A DNA stretch of 64,000 nt from Demequina flava (GTDB lineage: Bacteria > Actinomycetota > Actinomycetes > Actinomycetales > Demequinaceae), in NCBI RefSeq assembly GCF_000975035.1, contig NZ_BBRA01000002.1, positions 660,823 through 724,822 on the forward strand. Direction: 5' to 3'. Shown in pieces: positions 1 through 8,968 of the stretch. The position numbers and the translations under genes are program-made. The stretch's first letter is position 1. The number at the start of each line of letters is the position of its first letter. The notes beneath the pieces were generated by a model that made no database searches, had not been told where the DNA came from, and saw only the letters and a program-made list of their open reading frames with translations.

Positions 1-1188
1 CCGGCCCACGGTTCCCATGATGGAGCCGGTGACGGGGGTGCCCACCACTGCGGCGGAGGTCTCGGTCAGTCCGTAGCCCTGCATCACCGTGATGCCGAGG
101 CCGCGGAAGAAGTGTCCGAACGACGGTGTGAGCTTCGCTCCACCCGCGAGGACGTACTGCAAGTTGCCGCCCAGAAGAGCGCGGATCTTGCTCAGCACCA
201 GGCGGTCGGCAAGCTTGTAGCGGAAGTTCAGGCCAGACGAAGGCCCGCCGGTTTCCATCGACGCCGACATCTCGCGCGCGACCTTGGCCGACCAACGGAA
301 CAGGGTCTTGCGGATACCCTTCATCGAGGTATCTGCGCGGTTGTAGACCGTCTCGAGGACGCGCGGCACAAGTGGCATCCAGGTGGGCTTGAAGGCCTGA
401 AGGTCGGCGGCGAGGCTCTTGTGGTTGGGCGTGTAACCGATCACGGAGCCCGTCTGCAGCGCCAAGATCATGGCGAAGCGTGCGAAGACGTGGGCCAGCG
501 GCAGGAACAGCAGCACGCGGGTCTCGCCGTGCACAAAGGTGCCGAAGTTGGGGTCGGCTTCCACGTTGGCGGCGTGCTCGACAAGGTTGCGGTGCGTGAG
601 CATCGCGCCCTTGGGGCGGCCCGTGGTGCCGGAGGTGTAGATGATGGTCGCGAGGTCGACCAGCGTGACGTCGGCGGTGCGCGCGGCGAGGTCCTCGTCG
701 CTCACGGAAGCGCCGCGCGCGGCCAGTTCGTCGAGGCCTGCTGCGGTGAGCGGCAGTACCTCGGGCGCGCCCTCCAGCGCGGCGAGCATGGCCTGGTTCT
801 CATCGCTCTCGACGCCCACGAACGAGATCCCTGCGTCTTCCACGATCCACGCGCACTGCGAGGCCGAGGAGGACGGGTAGATCGGAACCGTCACGCCGCC
901 GGCGGCGAGGATCGCGTAGTCAAGCTCGGACCACTCGATGCGGGTGTCGCCCATGACGCCCACGCGGTCACCAACAGAAACGCCGGTCGCAATGAGGCCC
1001 TTGGCGATCGCGCGCACGCGGTCACGGAACTCGCCGATCGTGACGCCGGTCCACTCGCCCTGTTCATCCTTAACTTCGGCAAACGCTGCGGAAGGATTTG
1101 AACTCGCGCGCTCATTGAGCACCGCGGTCAGGTGCAGCGACGGGTCAAGGGTCACCAGGGGCGGTGAAGTCATCACGTTTTCGGCCAT
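1..1188 (-). CDS. Long-chain acyl-CoA synthetase (AMP-binding), 3' end beyond the window
   Basis: Adenylates a fatty acid and transfers it to CoA. The first 396 codons are visible on the minus strand from an ATG at 1188; the family is usually about 600 residues, so roughly the last third lies outside. The AMP-binding signature YTSGTTGRPKG is at about residues 184-194, and a second adenylation motif, GYGLTE, is near the visible end. A perfect inverted repeat starts 7 bp upstream of the start codon and probably serves as a repressor site, which fits the lipid-responsive control common for this family in actinobacteria. The exact substrate chain length cannot be told. Confidence 0.9.
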   Translation of the reverse strand, partial: MAENVMTSPPLVTLDPSLHLTAVLNERASSNPSAAFAEVKDEQGEWTGVTIGEFRDRVRAIAKGLIATGVSVGDRVGVMGDTRIEWSELDYAILAAGGVTVPIYPSSSASQCAWIVEDAGISFVGVESDENQAMLAALEGAPEVLPLTAAGLDELAARGASVSDEDLAARTADVTLVDLATIIYTSGTTGRPKGAMLTHRNLVEHAANVEADPNFGTFVHGETRVLLFLPLAHVFARFAMILALQTGSVIGYTPNHKSLAADLQAFKPTWMPLVPRVLETVYNRADTSMKGIRKTLFRWSAKVAREMSASMETGGPSSGLNFRYKLADRLVLSKIRALLGGNLQYVLAGGAKLTPSFGHFFRGLGITVMQGYGLTETSAAVVGTPVTGSIMGTVGR

Positions 1189-1195
1189 ACTTAAT

Positions 1196-1236
1196 CGTAA
1201 CCTACGGGCGCGTAGGTTACGGAGACGTAGGTCACG
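1196..1236. promoter_or_regulatory. Palindromic operator upstream of the acyl-CoA synthetase
   Basis: CGTAACCTACG (1196-1206) and CGTAGGTTACG (1211-1221) form a perfect 11-bp inverted repeat with a 4-nt centre. A third half-site with one mismatch, CGTAGGTCACG, lies at 1226-1236. The minus-strand TAGGTT inside the palindrome could serve as a -10 box for the synthetase gene, so a bound protein would block transcription. Similar palindromes occur at actinobacterial lipid genes controlled by TetR-type repressors; the regulator here is not identified. Confidence 0.7.
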
Positions 1237-1329
1237 GGTGAGCCGTGGGCGAACATGCCCGATGCTGCGCTCACCAAGGCGCTGTCAGAGGGCCGATGCC
1301 GTGGTCACCCCAACGCGGAACGAAGCGCG

Positions 1330-1917
1330 CTAGCCGCAGTAGTCGCAGGCGCCGGTGGCCGGCAGGTTGGTGAAGCACGAGGGGCACGTCGGCACCACGG
1401 GCTCTGCCTTCTTGGGGCTAGCTGCCTTCTTCTTTGCAGCGGCGGCAGGCTTGGCCAGCGTGGCAGTCATGGTTCCCGAGGTTGCCGCTGCGGGAGCACC
1501 GGCATGGGTGTCGGCGTAGGCGCCCGAGGGGTCGAGGTCCGCGTCGCTGTGCGTGCCCATCGGAAGGTCCAGGTTCCACTGCGACGACGATTCCGTGGGA
1601 ACCACGCTGTCAGCGCGCGTCGCGCCCGGAAGCTCAACCCACTCGCTCTCGCCATCGGCAGGGTGTAGCGCGATGTACAACTCGGTGATGAACGCGACCG
1701 GCTTGGTCTGGCCCAGCGCCTCGAGCGCGATGTACTCACGCGAGGCTGGGATGTAGACGTGCTCGAAGTCGAAGTCGCGCGTCACCTCCCGCACACGATC
1801 GACCGCCCCCAACCCCAAAGCGAAGTCTGCCAGGGCGGCATCGAGAGTACGGAAGTAGGTGCGCTGTTCGAGGTCAGTTGGGGAAGTCACCGGTGAATCT
1901 TGCCCCACTTGCGGCAC
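1330..1917 (-). CDS. Hypothetical protein with C-terminal zinc ribbon
   Basis: A 195-residue protein I do not recognise as a named family. Residues 1-115 are a mixed, soluble-looking domain. A low-complexity Ala/Lys/Pro linker (about 145-175) then leads to a C-terminal CPSC...CDYC motif, a treble-clef or zinc-ribbon pair of cysteine knuckles. The ATG at 1917 has AGGTGG four bases upstream; a GTG nine codons in is a possible alternative. It is a single gene between the acyl-CoA synthetase and the DrrAB pair. The ribbon suggests nucleic-acid or protein binding, but no function is claimed. Confidence 0.75.
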   Translation of the reverse strand: MPQVGQDSPVTSPTDLEQRTYFRTLDAALADFALGLGAVDRVREVTRDFDFEHVYIPASREYIALEALGQTKPVAFITELYIALHPADGESEWVELPGATRADSVVPTESSSQWNLDLPMGTHSDADLDPSGAYADTHAGAPAAATSGTMTATLAKPAAAAKKKAASPKKAEPVVPTCPSCFTNLPATGACDYCG

Positions 1918-1966
1918 CCCATTTGACCACCTGCGCTCAGATTGAGAGAAGTCTCACGTGTCCGTG

Positions 1967-2839
1967 TCAGCTGGGGTCGCGATACTTCCACATGGTCAGT
2001 GTTCCGAAGACGGCGACGAGGACCGCCGACCACACCAACGCGAGCGTGAGATCCGCACCGGGCGACATCCCGTCCATCAGTGCGCGCACCGCTGTAACCA
2101 GGTGCGATACCGGGTTCACGTCCACCCACGCCTGCAACCAGCCAGGCATGGTGGACGGGTCCACGAAGATGTTGGACGCGAACACCAGCGGCATCATCAC
2201 CATCATCGCGACACCCATCACCGCGTTGGGACTGCGCAGCAACATCGACAGGAACGTCCACACCCATCCAAGCGAGAACGCGAAGACGAGCAGTAGCGCC
2301 ACCCCGAGCACGACGCCCACGAAGCCGCCGCCAGGGCGCCAACCAATCAGGAGGCACACAACCGACGTCACGATGGCGGCCACGGTGAATCGCACGGCAT
2401 CGCCCAGGAGCATGCCCACAAGAGCGCTAGGACGCCAGATAGGCAGCGAGCGGAAGCGGTCAAAGACGCCCTTGTCGAGGTCTGTGCGGAGCGTGGTGCC
2501 CGTGTACATCGTGATGAACAGCACCGACTGCACCAGGATGCCCGGCGCCAGGTAGGCGATGTAATTATCGACCGAGCCGGCGATGGCACCACCGAAGAGG
2601 TACGTGAACAGCAGTGTCATCACGACGGGGAACACAGTGACGTCGAGCAGTTGCTCGGGCACGTGCTTGATCTTGAGCAGTGCACGCCACCCGAACGTCA
2701 CCGAGGTCGACAGCGCACTGGGCCGCGCGGGGCGCTCGGTGTTCGCGAGCGCGTGGGTGATCGCATGCGCCTGGGGCGCTGGGGTGTTCTCCGCGGCTGG
2801 CTCGGGCGTGGACTCGGCTTGTGATGTCTCGGTGCTCAT
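1967..2839 (-). CDS. ABC-2 type transporter permease, DrrB-like
   Basis: Membrane half of a two-gene exporter, 290 residues. A Pro/Ala-rich cytoplasmic N-terminus of about 45 residues precedes six hydrophobic segments; the middle carries the ABC-2 family pattern with the [20 protein letters not shown] region (about 115-135). Its ATG overlaps the TGA of the ATPase gene (ATGA), so the two are translationally coupled. DrrAB-type pairs export hydrophobic drugs or lipids. The substrate is not evident; proximity to an acyl-CoA synthetase is only suggestive. Confidence 0.9.
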   Translation of the reverse strand: MSTETSQAESTPEPAAENTPAPQAHAITHALANTERPARPSALSTSVTFGWRALLKIKHVPEQLLDVTVFPVVMTLLFTYLFGGAIAGSVDNYIAYLAPGILVQSVLFITMYTGTTLRTDLDKGVFDRFRSLPIWRPSALVGMLLGDAVRFTVAAIVTSVVCLLIGWRPGGGFVGVVLGVALLLVFAFSLGWVWTFLSMLLRSPNAVMGVAMMVMMPLVFASNIFVDPSTMPGWLQAWVDVNPVSHLVTAVRALMDGMSPGADLTLALVWSAVLVAVFGTLTMWKYRDPS

Positions 2840-3810
2840 GCCGCCTCCTCCGTCTCGGAACCGGCGGTCTCCGCCGCGGGCTGCCCGGTCAGTGACAGGA
2901 AGACCTCGTCCAACGTGGGTTGACCCAGCGAGAACTGGGCAAGCCCCACTCCCTCGGAGTCCAGCGCACTCAGGGCTCGCGTTACGCGCGTGCGGTCGTC
3001 AATGACGGCGGACAAGGCCTGCGGGTCGGTGGGCAGTTCCACCTCGACGCCGAGTTCGCGGATCAAGATTTCCCGAGCCTTGTCCCTCTCCTCGCGCTCC
3101 ATCACGCGCACGTGCAGAGCTCCTGCCCCCACGGAGGCCTTGAGCTGCGTCGCGGTGCCCTCGGCGATGATCTTGCCGGAGTCAATCACGGAGATCCGGT
3201 CTGCCAGGGCATCCGCCTCGTCCAGGTACTGCGTGGTGAGCATCACGGTTGTGCCGAAGTCGACCATGGCGCGCACGATGTCCCACACCTCATTGCGACT
3301 TCGCGGGTCCAGGCCGGTGGTGGGCTCGTCGAGGAACAGCAGTTCCGGCGTCACCACGATGGAGGCCGCAATATCGATACGCCTGCGCATGCCGCCGGAG
3401 TACTTCTTGACCTGGCGGTCGCGCGCATCGGTCAGCGCAAACGCTTCGAGCAGTTCGTTCGCCCGCCGCGTCGCCGCCTTGGGCGAGTAGCCGTACAGCT
3501 TCGCAATCAGCCGCAGGTTCTCGAGCCCCGACAGATCCTCATCCACGGAAGCGAACTGGCCGGTCAGCGATACCCGCGACCGCACCTCATCTGCCTGCGA
3601 GGCTATGTCGTAGCCGAGTACGGAGCCTGTCCCGGCATCGGCCCTCACCAAGGTCGCCAGCATGCGAATCACGGTGGTCTTGCCTGCGCCGTTGGGGCCC
3701 AGAAAGCCGTGCACTCCCCCGCGTTCAATCGCGAGATCCACGCCATCAACTGCGCGCGTGCTCCCGTACGTCTTGACGAGACCATGTGTCTCGATCGCCA
3801 ACTCCGCCAC
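2836..3810 (-). CDS. ABC transporter ATP-binding protein, DrrA-like
   Basis: Motor of the exporter, 324 residues. Walker [10 protein letters not shown] at residues 38-46, the signature SGGMRRRID at about 138, and Walker B with [11 protein letters not shown] at about 160. The C-terminal 80 residues are the extra domain typical of daunorubicin-resistance ATPases. It starts at GTG 3810 with GGAGGT four bases upstream, and ends overlapping the permease start. The expected complex is two of these subunits with two permeases in the inner membrane. Confidence 0.93.
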   Translation of the reverse strand: MAELAIETHGLVKTYGSTRAVDGVDLAIERGGVHGFLGPNGAGKTTVIRMLATLVRADAGTGSVLGYDIASQADEVRSRVSLTGQFASVDEDLSGLENLRLIAKLYGYSPKAATRRANELLEAFALTDARDRQVKKYSGGMRRRIDIAASIVVTPELLFLDEPTTGLDPRSRNEVWDIVRAMVDFGTTVMLTTQYLDEADALADRISVIDSGKIIAEGTATQLKASVGAGALHVRVMEREERDKAREILIRELGVEVELPTDPQALSAVIDDRTRVTRALSALDSEGVGLAQFSLGQPTLDEVFLSLTGQPAAETAGSETEEAA

Positions 3811-3861
3811 GACACCTCCCCAAGTGACTGAGGCACCGGGCGCTCCCGATGCACCTCACAA

Positions 3862-3899
3862 GACTAAGCCCGGGCGCTGACACGCGCCCGGGCTTAGTC
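3862..3899. terminator. Strong stem-loop terminator
   Basis: A perfect 16-bp inverted repeat (3862-3877 and 3884-3899) encloses the loop TGACAC. It follows the last gene of the sugar ABC operon and precedes the DrrA promoter region. There is no long T-tract, as is common for actinobacterial terminators. Confidence 0.8.
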
Positions 3900-3909
3900 C
3901 GTGGATGAG

Positions 3910-4875
3910 CTACTTGAGGCCGGAACGCACAAAGGCGTCGACGATGTAGCGCTGGAGGAACAAGTACAGCAAGAGGATCGGCAGAGCGGCGATGGCAGAG
4001 GCCGCCATCAGTGCACCCCAGTCATTGCCCTCAGAGGACAAGAACTGGCGAATACCCACCTGCAGCACCGGCGCGCCGGTACGCAGCACGAGCGCTGGCC
4101 ACAGGTACTCGTTCCACGCCGAGATGAACAGCATGATCGTGGTCGCGGCAATCGCGGGTGTCACGTTGGGCACCACGACCGTCCACAGCGTGTTCCACGA
4201 CGAACGCCCATCAACCTTGGCGGCATCGATGATCTCCCGCGGGAAGGATTCCATGTGCTGACGCATCAGCAACACCGCGAATGCGGCGCCCAGGTTGGGC
4301 AAGATCACACCCCACAGCGTCCCGAGGAGCCCCAGGTCAGAGATCAACACGTAGTTGGGAATCATCGTGACCTGGAACGGAATCAGCCAGGAACCGATGA
4401 ACAGCATCAAAATCACGTTGCGGCCCGGGAAGCGCCACATCGCGAAGCCATAGCCGGCAAGCAATGCGACAAGCATCTGCCCGGCCGCAATTCCCGCGGA
4501 CAGCAGGATCGTGTTGAGCAGCATCTCACCCAGGCCAATGCGCGTCCAAGCGTCAGCAAACGTCTCGAAGCTGATGGGCCACGGAATGATGGACTGGTCG
4601 AGGACATCGCCCGGGGCACGCAACGCGGCCGCGAACATCCAGTACACGGGCAGGATGGAAAACACGGCTAGCGCAAGCAGGATCACGTGCCCGGCAAGTT
4701 TGCCTGGCGAGAAGCGGCGCTTGGGACGGGCCGATGCTCGCTCATGCTGGTCTGTCGGGTCCGGTTCGGGCGTGACGACAGGCGACGACGAGGCAGGCGT
4801 GTCGAGAAGCCCAAAGGCCGGCTTGGACGGCAGCCGAGGAGTCTCGACGCCCGGGTCTGCGAAGGCGAAAGTCAC
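3910..4875 (-). CDS. Carbohydrate ABC transporter permease (UgpE/MalG type)
   Basis: Second permease of a sugar uptake system, 321 residues. A cytoplasmic N-terminus of about 50 residues precedes six membrane segments. The coupling loop IIDAAKVDGRSSWNTLW matches the EAA motif that docks on the ATPase. It starts with GTG at 4875, AGGAG upstream, nine bases after the first permease. It is the last gene of the operon and is followed by a strong terminator. Confidence 0.92.
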   Translation of the reverse strand: MTFAFADPGVETPRLPSKPAFGLLDTPASSSPVVTPEPDPTDQHERASARPKRRFSPGKLAGHVILLALAVFSILPVYWMFAAALRAPGDVLDQSIIPWPISFETFADAWTRIGLGEMLLNTILLSAGIAAGQMLVALLAGYGFAMWRFPGRNVILMLFIGSWLIPFQVTMIPNYVLISDLGLLGTLWGVILPNLGAAFAVLLMRQHMESFPREIIDAAKVDGRSSWNTLWTVVVPNVTPAIAATTIMLFISAWNEYLWPALVLRTGAPVLQVGIRQFLSSEGNDWGALMAASAIAALPILLLYLFLQRYIVDAFVRSGLK

Positions 4876-4884
4876 AGTCGGCTC

Positions 4885-5820
4885 CTAGTTGTCATGGAAG
4901 TTGAGCTTTTCGGACAGCAAGACGAATCCGACCGCGACAAGCCCAAACAGAAGGAAGAACACCACTCCGGCGGCTGCGGCGAGCCCTGCGTCAAAGCTCT
5001 GGAATCCGAGCTGGTACAGGAGGTAGTAGATGTTCGTGGTGGAGTTGATCGGGCCACCCTGGGTGAGCAAGTCGATCAGCGGGAAGGACCACTGCGCGGA
5101 CAGCAGGATCGCCATGAGGCCCAGGAAGAGCAGCGTGGGGCTCAGCAGCGGAACGGTGATGCGCATCGTGGTGCGCCACGAGCCCGCGCCATCGGTGGCA
5201 GCCGCGTCGGCGTAGTCGGGGTTGATGCCCGCCACACCGGCAGCGACCACGAGGACGCCGAATCCGAGCATCTGCCACACCATGATCGCGATGATCGCCC
5301 AGATTGCAGTCGACGGATCACGGAAGATGTTCCCGAGATCGAGGCCCGCATTGTTAGCCGCAGTCCACAACAGTCCGGAGTCTTCAGCGAACATCCAACG
5401 CCAGACAGCTCCGGCAGCAATGGGCGGAATCAGGAACGAGACAAAGATCAGGCCCTGATACACGCTCTTGGAGCGCGTGCCGACCTTGCGTGACAGCAGC
5501 ACAGCGATCGTGGGAAGAATGACCGCGGCCACGAAGCCCGCTGCGATGTACACCAGAGTGTTGCGCATCGCGGCGATCATCTCGGGATTGGTCACCACGT
5601 CTGCGTAGTTCTCGAGACCCACCCACTCCTTGGGGCTGGTGGGTAGGAGATTCCAGTCGTAGAACGACAGCCCGAAGCCCTCGACCATAGGCCGGTAGAT
5701 CCACAGTCCGATCAGAGCAACCGCGGGCAACAGGTAGAGGTACGGCGCCAGCGGGGGCCGCCGGTGAGCCTTGCGAGGCTCCCCGACGGCCGCCTCCGGC
5801 GCGGCGACTTGCGTGAACAT
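4885..5820 (-). CDS. Carbohydrate ABC transporter permease (UgpA/MalF type)
   Basis: First permease of the sugar importer, 311 residues, with six or seven membrane segments and the EAA loop YADAAATDGAGSWRTT about 100 residues from the C-terminus. Its ATG at 5820 overlaps the stop codon of the metallophosphoesterase gene by one base, so the enzymes and the transporter are translated as one unit. It pairs with the UgpE-type permease downstream and with the binding protein and ATPase upstream. Confidence 0.92.
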   Translation of the reverse strand: MFTQVAAPEAAVGEPRKAHRRPPLAPYLYLLPAVALIGLWIYRPMVEGFGLSFYDWNLLPTSPKEWVGLENYADVVTNPEMIAAMRNTLVYIAAGFVAAVILPTIAVLLSRKVGTRSKSVYQGLIFVSFLIPPIAAGAVWRWMFAEDSGLLWTAANNAGLDLGNIFRDPSTAIWAIIAIMVWQMLGFGVLVVAAGVAGINPDYADAAATDGAGSWRTTMRITVPLLSPTLLFLGLMAILLSAQWSFPLIDLLTQGGPINSTTNIYYLLYQLGFQSFDAGLAAAAGVVFFLLFGLVAVGFVLLSEKLNFHDN

Positions 5821-6713
5821 TAGTTCTGCGCCGCTCCCGACATTGCAGCCTCACGCTGCTCAGGCGTCATCGCGAGGAAGGCTTCCATCTGGTCAGCCTG
5901 CATCTCGTACAGCGTCGCGAAGTCTCCCAGCGGAACAATGGAGTGCATGACCTTGTCGCCGTAGACGTGCACGAGGTTGTGCGACTGGCCACCGTCCATG
6001 CCGCGAGCGCCAGGCTGCGCCATCGCGAGGTCCTGCGAGTAGCACGTTGCCGACGCGACGGACACGGGCACCCCTGCGAAGTCCGTGAAGGTGCTGTAGT
6101 GCAGGTGGCCGCCCAGGATTCCGCGCACGTCGGTGCCCTCGATGACCTTGGCCAGACGGTCCTGGTCCTTGAGGTCGACGAGCTTCATCATGGCGATGGG
6201 GCTCGGCACGGGAGGGTGGTGCAGCGCTAGCAGGGTGCCGTGGGGAGCCGGGCTGGCGAGCACGTCCGCGAGCCAGTCGAGCTGCTCGTCCGTGATCTCA
6301 CCATGGTGCTTGCCCGGAACTGTGGAATCGAGTGCGATGATCCGCAGGCCGTTGATGTCGTAGACGGCATCGACGGGCTCCGAGGAGGCTTCGCCACCCA
6401 ACAGGACCGACCGGAAGGCGCCGCGCTCGTCGTGGTTACCCATGACCCAAATCACTGTGGCGCCCATCTCTGCCGCGACGGGCTCAACCATGTCGCGGAG
6501 ACGCTCATACGCCTCGATCTCACCCATGTCCGCGAGGTCACCGGTGAAGATGATGGCCTCGGGGTTCTGCTGGCGCGCAGAGAGCGAGTCGAGCAGTTCA
6601 CGAAGGTTCTTGTCGGAGTCAACGCCGCCGTGGAGCAGGCCCTCGCCTACGAAGTGGGTGTCAGAGATGTGCAGCAGGAAATGGTCAGCGGTGTCGGGGG
6701 TCAGGTCAGTCAT
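5820..6713 (-). CDS. Metallophosphoesterase, GpdQ/CpdA-like
   Basis: Binuclear-metal phosphoesterase of the calcineurin-like class III type, 297 residues. The metal ligand motifs are all present in order: DTH (18-20), GDL with D59, GNHD (92-95), a LHHPP histidine, and GGHLH near 200. Relatives cleave glycerophosphodiesters or cyclic nucleotides. No signal peptide, so it is cytoplasmic. ATGA overlap with the upstream phosphatase gene and one-base overlap with the permease gene place it inside the sugar ABC operon. I infer that it processes an imported phosphodiester or a phosphorylated sugar. Confidence 0.88.
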   Translation of the reverse strand: MTDLTPDTADHFLLHISDTHFVGEGLLHGGVDSDKNLRELLDSLSARQQNPEAIIFTGDLADMGEIEAYERLRDMVEPVAAEMGATVIWVMGNHDERGAFRSVLLGGEASSEPVDAVYDINGLRIIALDSTVPGKHHGEITDEQLDWLADVLASPAPHGTLLALHHPPVPSPIAMMKLVDLKDQDRLAKVIEGTDVRGILGGHLHYSTFTDFAGVPVSVASATCYSQDLAMAQPGARGMDGGQSHNLVHVYGDKVMHSIVPLGDFATLYEMQADQMEAFLAMTPEQREAAMSGAAQN

Positions 6714-7510
6714 GATGCCTCCTCGGCAGTGGCGGGTACGGTGATGTTGCTGATCAAGGTGTCGATCTCCGCGGCTGTCATGCCGTGGGCAATCAGGTAG
6801 TCGCGGACGCTCCCGTGAGCGGCTTCAACGCGGTCGAGCGTGGCGGCGAGTAGCTCACGCGGACTCGCCACCAAGAGGTCGTCGATGTCTTCGGGAAGTC
6901 CAGGGAACTGCGCGGCAATGGCCGTGCGCATCTGCGCCGCCCACTCCCCTGCCAGATACTCCTGCGACAGCGTGTAGTCGTCGAGAACAATCTCGCGATC
7001 AACTCCCGCAAGCTCGAGCGCCATCGCGATCACGACGCCCGTGCGGTCCTTGCCCGCAGTGCAATGCACGAGGGCGGCACCTTCAGGCCCTGCCTCGGCG
7101 ATGCCGCGCAACGCCTCGACGAGAGCCAGGCCAGACTCATCGACCATGAGTTCGTACACGGTCGCGAGCATCTGAGCGCCCGTTCCAGCAACCTTGGGGG
7201 CCGCATCGGAGTGCACGGGGACGTGGATCTCCACGATCCCGCTACCCGCGTAGTCGCTGGGCGACTTCAAACGCTCGTCGTCGCTGCGCAGGTCGACAAC
7301 GCGAGTCACGCCAGCATCGGCCAAGTGCTTCACGCCTGTCTCTCCCACGCGTGCCGGCGCATCGGAACGCAGGAGTGCGCGCCAGCGAATCGATCCGGTC
7401 GTCGTGGGGTAACCGCCGACGTCGCGGAGGTTGAAGATTCCGGGCAGTTCGATGCGCCGCTGGGGCGCGGCCCCCGTCTCGTTGACGGGGGCCAGCGTCG
7501 TGTCACTCAT
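6710..7510 (-). CDS. Tyrosine/dual-specificity-type phosphatase (IphP family)
   Basis: A cysteine-dependent phosphatase of 266 residues with the active-site loop HCTAGKDRTG (149-158; nucleophile C150, R156) and the family N-terminal motif GIFNLRDVGGY (about 24-34). Bacterial relatives act on phosphoproteins, phosphoinositides or small phosphorylated metabolites. The ATG at 7510 is preferred because CAGGA sits eight bases upstream and it overlaps the end of the binding-protein gene by eight bases; an in-frame ATG at 7540 would lie deeper inside that gene. It is coupled to the metallophosphoesterase downstream. Confidence 0.87.
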   Translation of the reverse strand: MSDTTLAPVNETGAAPQRRIELPGIFNLRDVGGYPTTTGSIRWRALLRSDAPARVGETGVKHLADAGVTRVVDLRSDDERLKSPSDYAGSGIVEIHVPVHSDAAPKVAGTGAQMLATVYELMVDESGLALVEALRGIAEAGPEGAALVHCTAGKDRTGVVIAMALELAGVDREIVLDDYTLSQEYLAGEWAAQMRTAIAAQFPGLPEDIDDLLVASPRELLAATLDRVEAAHGSVRDYLIAHGMTAAEIDTLISNITVPATAEEAS

Positions 7511-8894
7511 TGATGAGGTCCTGTGCGCGCTCGGCGGCATCGGTCATGGCTGCCTCGGGGTCTTCGCCGTAGAACACGGCCTCCTCGATCGCGGTGGAAA
7601 CGATCTGGGTGACCTGCGAGTAGTTGTCGCCGGGGTACGAGACCCAGGGCTCGAGGTTCTCGAGCTGGTCCAGGTTGGGCTGTGCGAGGGGGTTGGCCTC
7701 AAGCCAGTCGGCAAGCGCGCCGTCACCCTCAGTCAGGCCGGTGCGCAGCGGCAGGTATCCGATCTGCGAGGTGATGAGCTCGTAAGCACGCTCGGAGGTG
7801 AGGAACTGCGTCAGCTCCCATGCGGCGGCCTGCTTGGCCGGGTCATCAGACAGGATGAACAGCGCCGAGCCCGAGTTGGTCGGCACGGCGTCCATGCCTT
7901 CAAAGCCAGGCAGTGGTGCGGAGCGCAGTTCCCAGCCTCCGGCCTCTGCGGACTGCTGGAGGTAGCCCTGGAGGGCGGAGGAGTTGATGATGAAGGTCAC
8001 CTCACCGCGAATTGCTGCCTCTAGTTGACTCTGCACATCGAGGTTGGCGATGACACCCTCATCCGCGAGTTCCCGCATCTTCTCGACTGCGGTCACCGAG
8101 CCTTCTTCACCGAAGGTGATCGTGGAACGGTCATCGCTGAGCACTGAGCCGCCCGCTGAGGCGATGATGCCCTGCATGCACCAGTCACCGCCCACGTTGA
8201 CGCAACCGAGCGCCACTGGCTCAGTGCCGACGCTCTCGCCAACCTGAGTGGCGACCTCGGCAAGGGCGTCCCATGTGGAGACGTCCATGGTGTCGGGGTC
8301 AATGCCTGCGGCCTCAACGGCATCCGCGTTGTAGAACATCACTGGGGTGGAGAACACGTAGGGCATGGCCCACTGCTGGCCGTCCCACTCACCGAGTGCA
8401 GCTGCGCGCTCGTGCATGGGGTACTCGCCGCCGAGGTGCTCCTCAACGGCCTCGGTGCCCACCAAGGACTCGATGGACTTGGTGCCCAACGCGTTGACGG
8501 CGAAGTCAAAGGTATCGAAGGTCAGCTGCGCGACATCTGGCGCATCTCCAGCGAGCAACTGCTGCTGGACGGACGATGCAGTGGCGGAGTTTCCGCCGGT
8601 GAGGTCAGCCAGCGGGGGCTGGCCGGTGACGCTGATGTTGGGGTGCTCAGCCTCGAACTCCTCGAGCAACTGGTTGACGGTGTCAGTCCAGACACCCTCG
8701 GTCTGCAGGTTGTAGCTCTCGAACACGATCTCGACCTGCTCGTCGGGGTCGAGTGCTTCGATGGCGGCGTTGAGATCGGCGCTTGCGGCGTCGACATCGC
8801 CCGCAGCCTCAACGTCGCTGCCGCTTGAGCAGGCAGCGAGTCCAAGCGCGGCTGCGGCGACGAAAGCGCCGGAGCGGAGGTATGGGGACAGCAT
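7503..8894 (-). CDS. Sugar ABC transporter substrate-binding lipoprotein
   Basis: Extracytoplasmic receptor of the importer, 463 residues, family 1 (UgpB/MalE-like). The signal peptide ends in the lipobox LAAC followed by SSGSD. The mature part shows the expected pattern, with a PPLADLTGG region, a MPYVFSTPVMFYN region and a C-terminal segment ending in repeated-helix DAAERAQDLINE. GAGGAG precedes the ATG. The exact ligand is unknown; the two phosphatases in the operon point to a phosphorylated or phosphodiester-linked polyol or sugar. Confidence 0.92.
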   Translation of the reverse strand: MLSPYLRSGAFVAAAALGLAACSSGSDVEAAGDVDAASADLNAAIEALDPDEQVEIVFESYNLQTEGVWTDTVNQLLEEFEAEHPNISVTGQPPLADLTGGNSATASSVQQQLLAGDAPDVAQLTFDTFDFAVNALGTKSIESLVGTEAVEEHLGGEYPMHERAAALGEWDGQQWAMPYVFSTPVMFYNADAVEAAGIDPDTMDVSTWDALAEVATQVGESVGTEPVALGCVNVGGDWCMQGIIASAGGSVLSDDRSTITFGEEGSVTAVEKMRELADEGVIANLDVQSQLEAAIRGEVTFIINSSALQGYLQQSAEAGGWELRSAPLPGFEGMDAVPTNSGSALFILSDDPAKQAAAWELTQFLTSERAYELITSQIGYLPLRTGLTEGDGALADWLEANPLAQPNLDQLENLEPWVSYPGDNYSQVTQIVSTAIEEAVFYGEDPEAAMTDAAERAQDLINE

Positions 8895-8968
8895 GATTTC
8901 TCCTCTTGATGGGGTCAGGTGTGGTGGCCGCCGTCACGGCGGTCGTCAGTGAAGTTCGGTGGGGGTGG

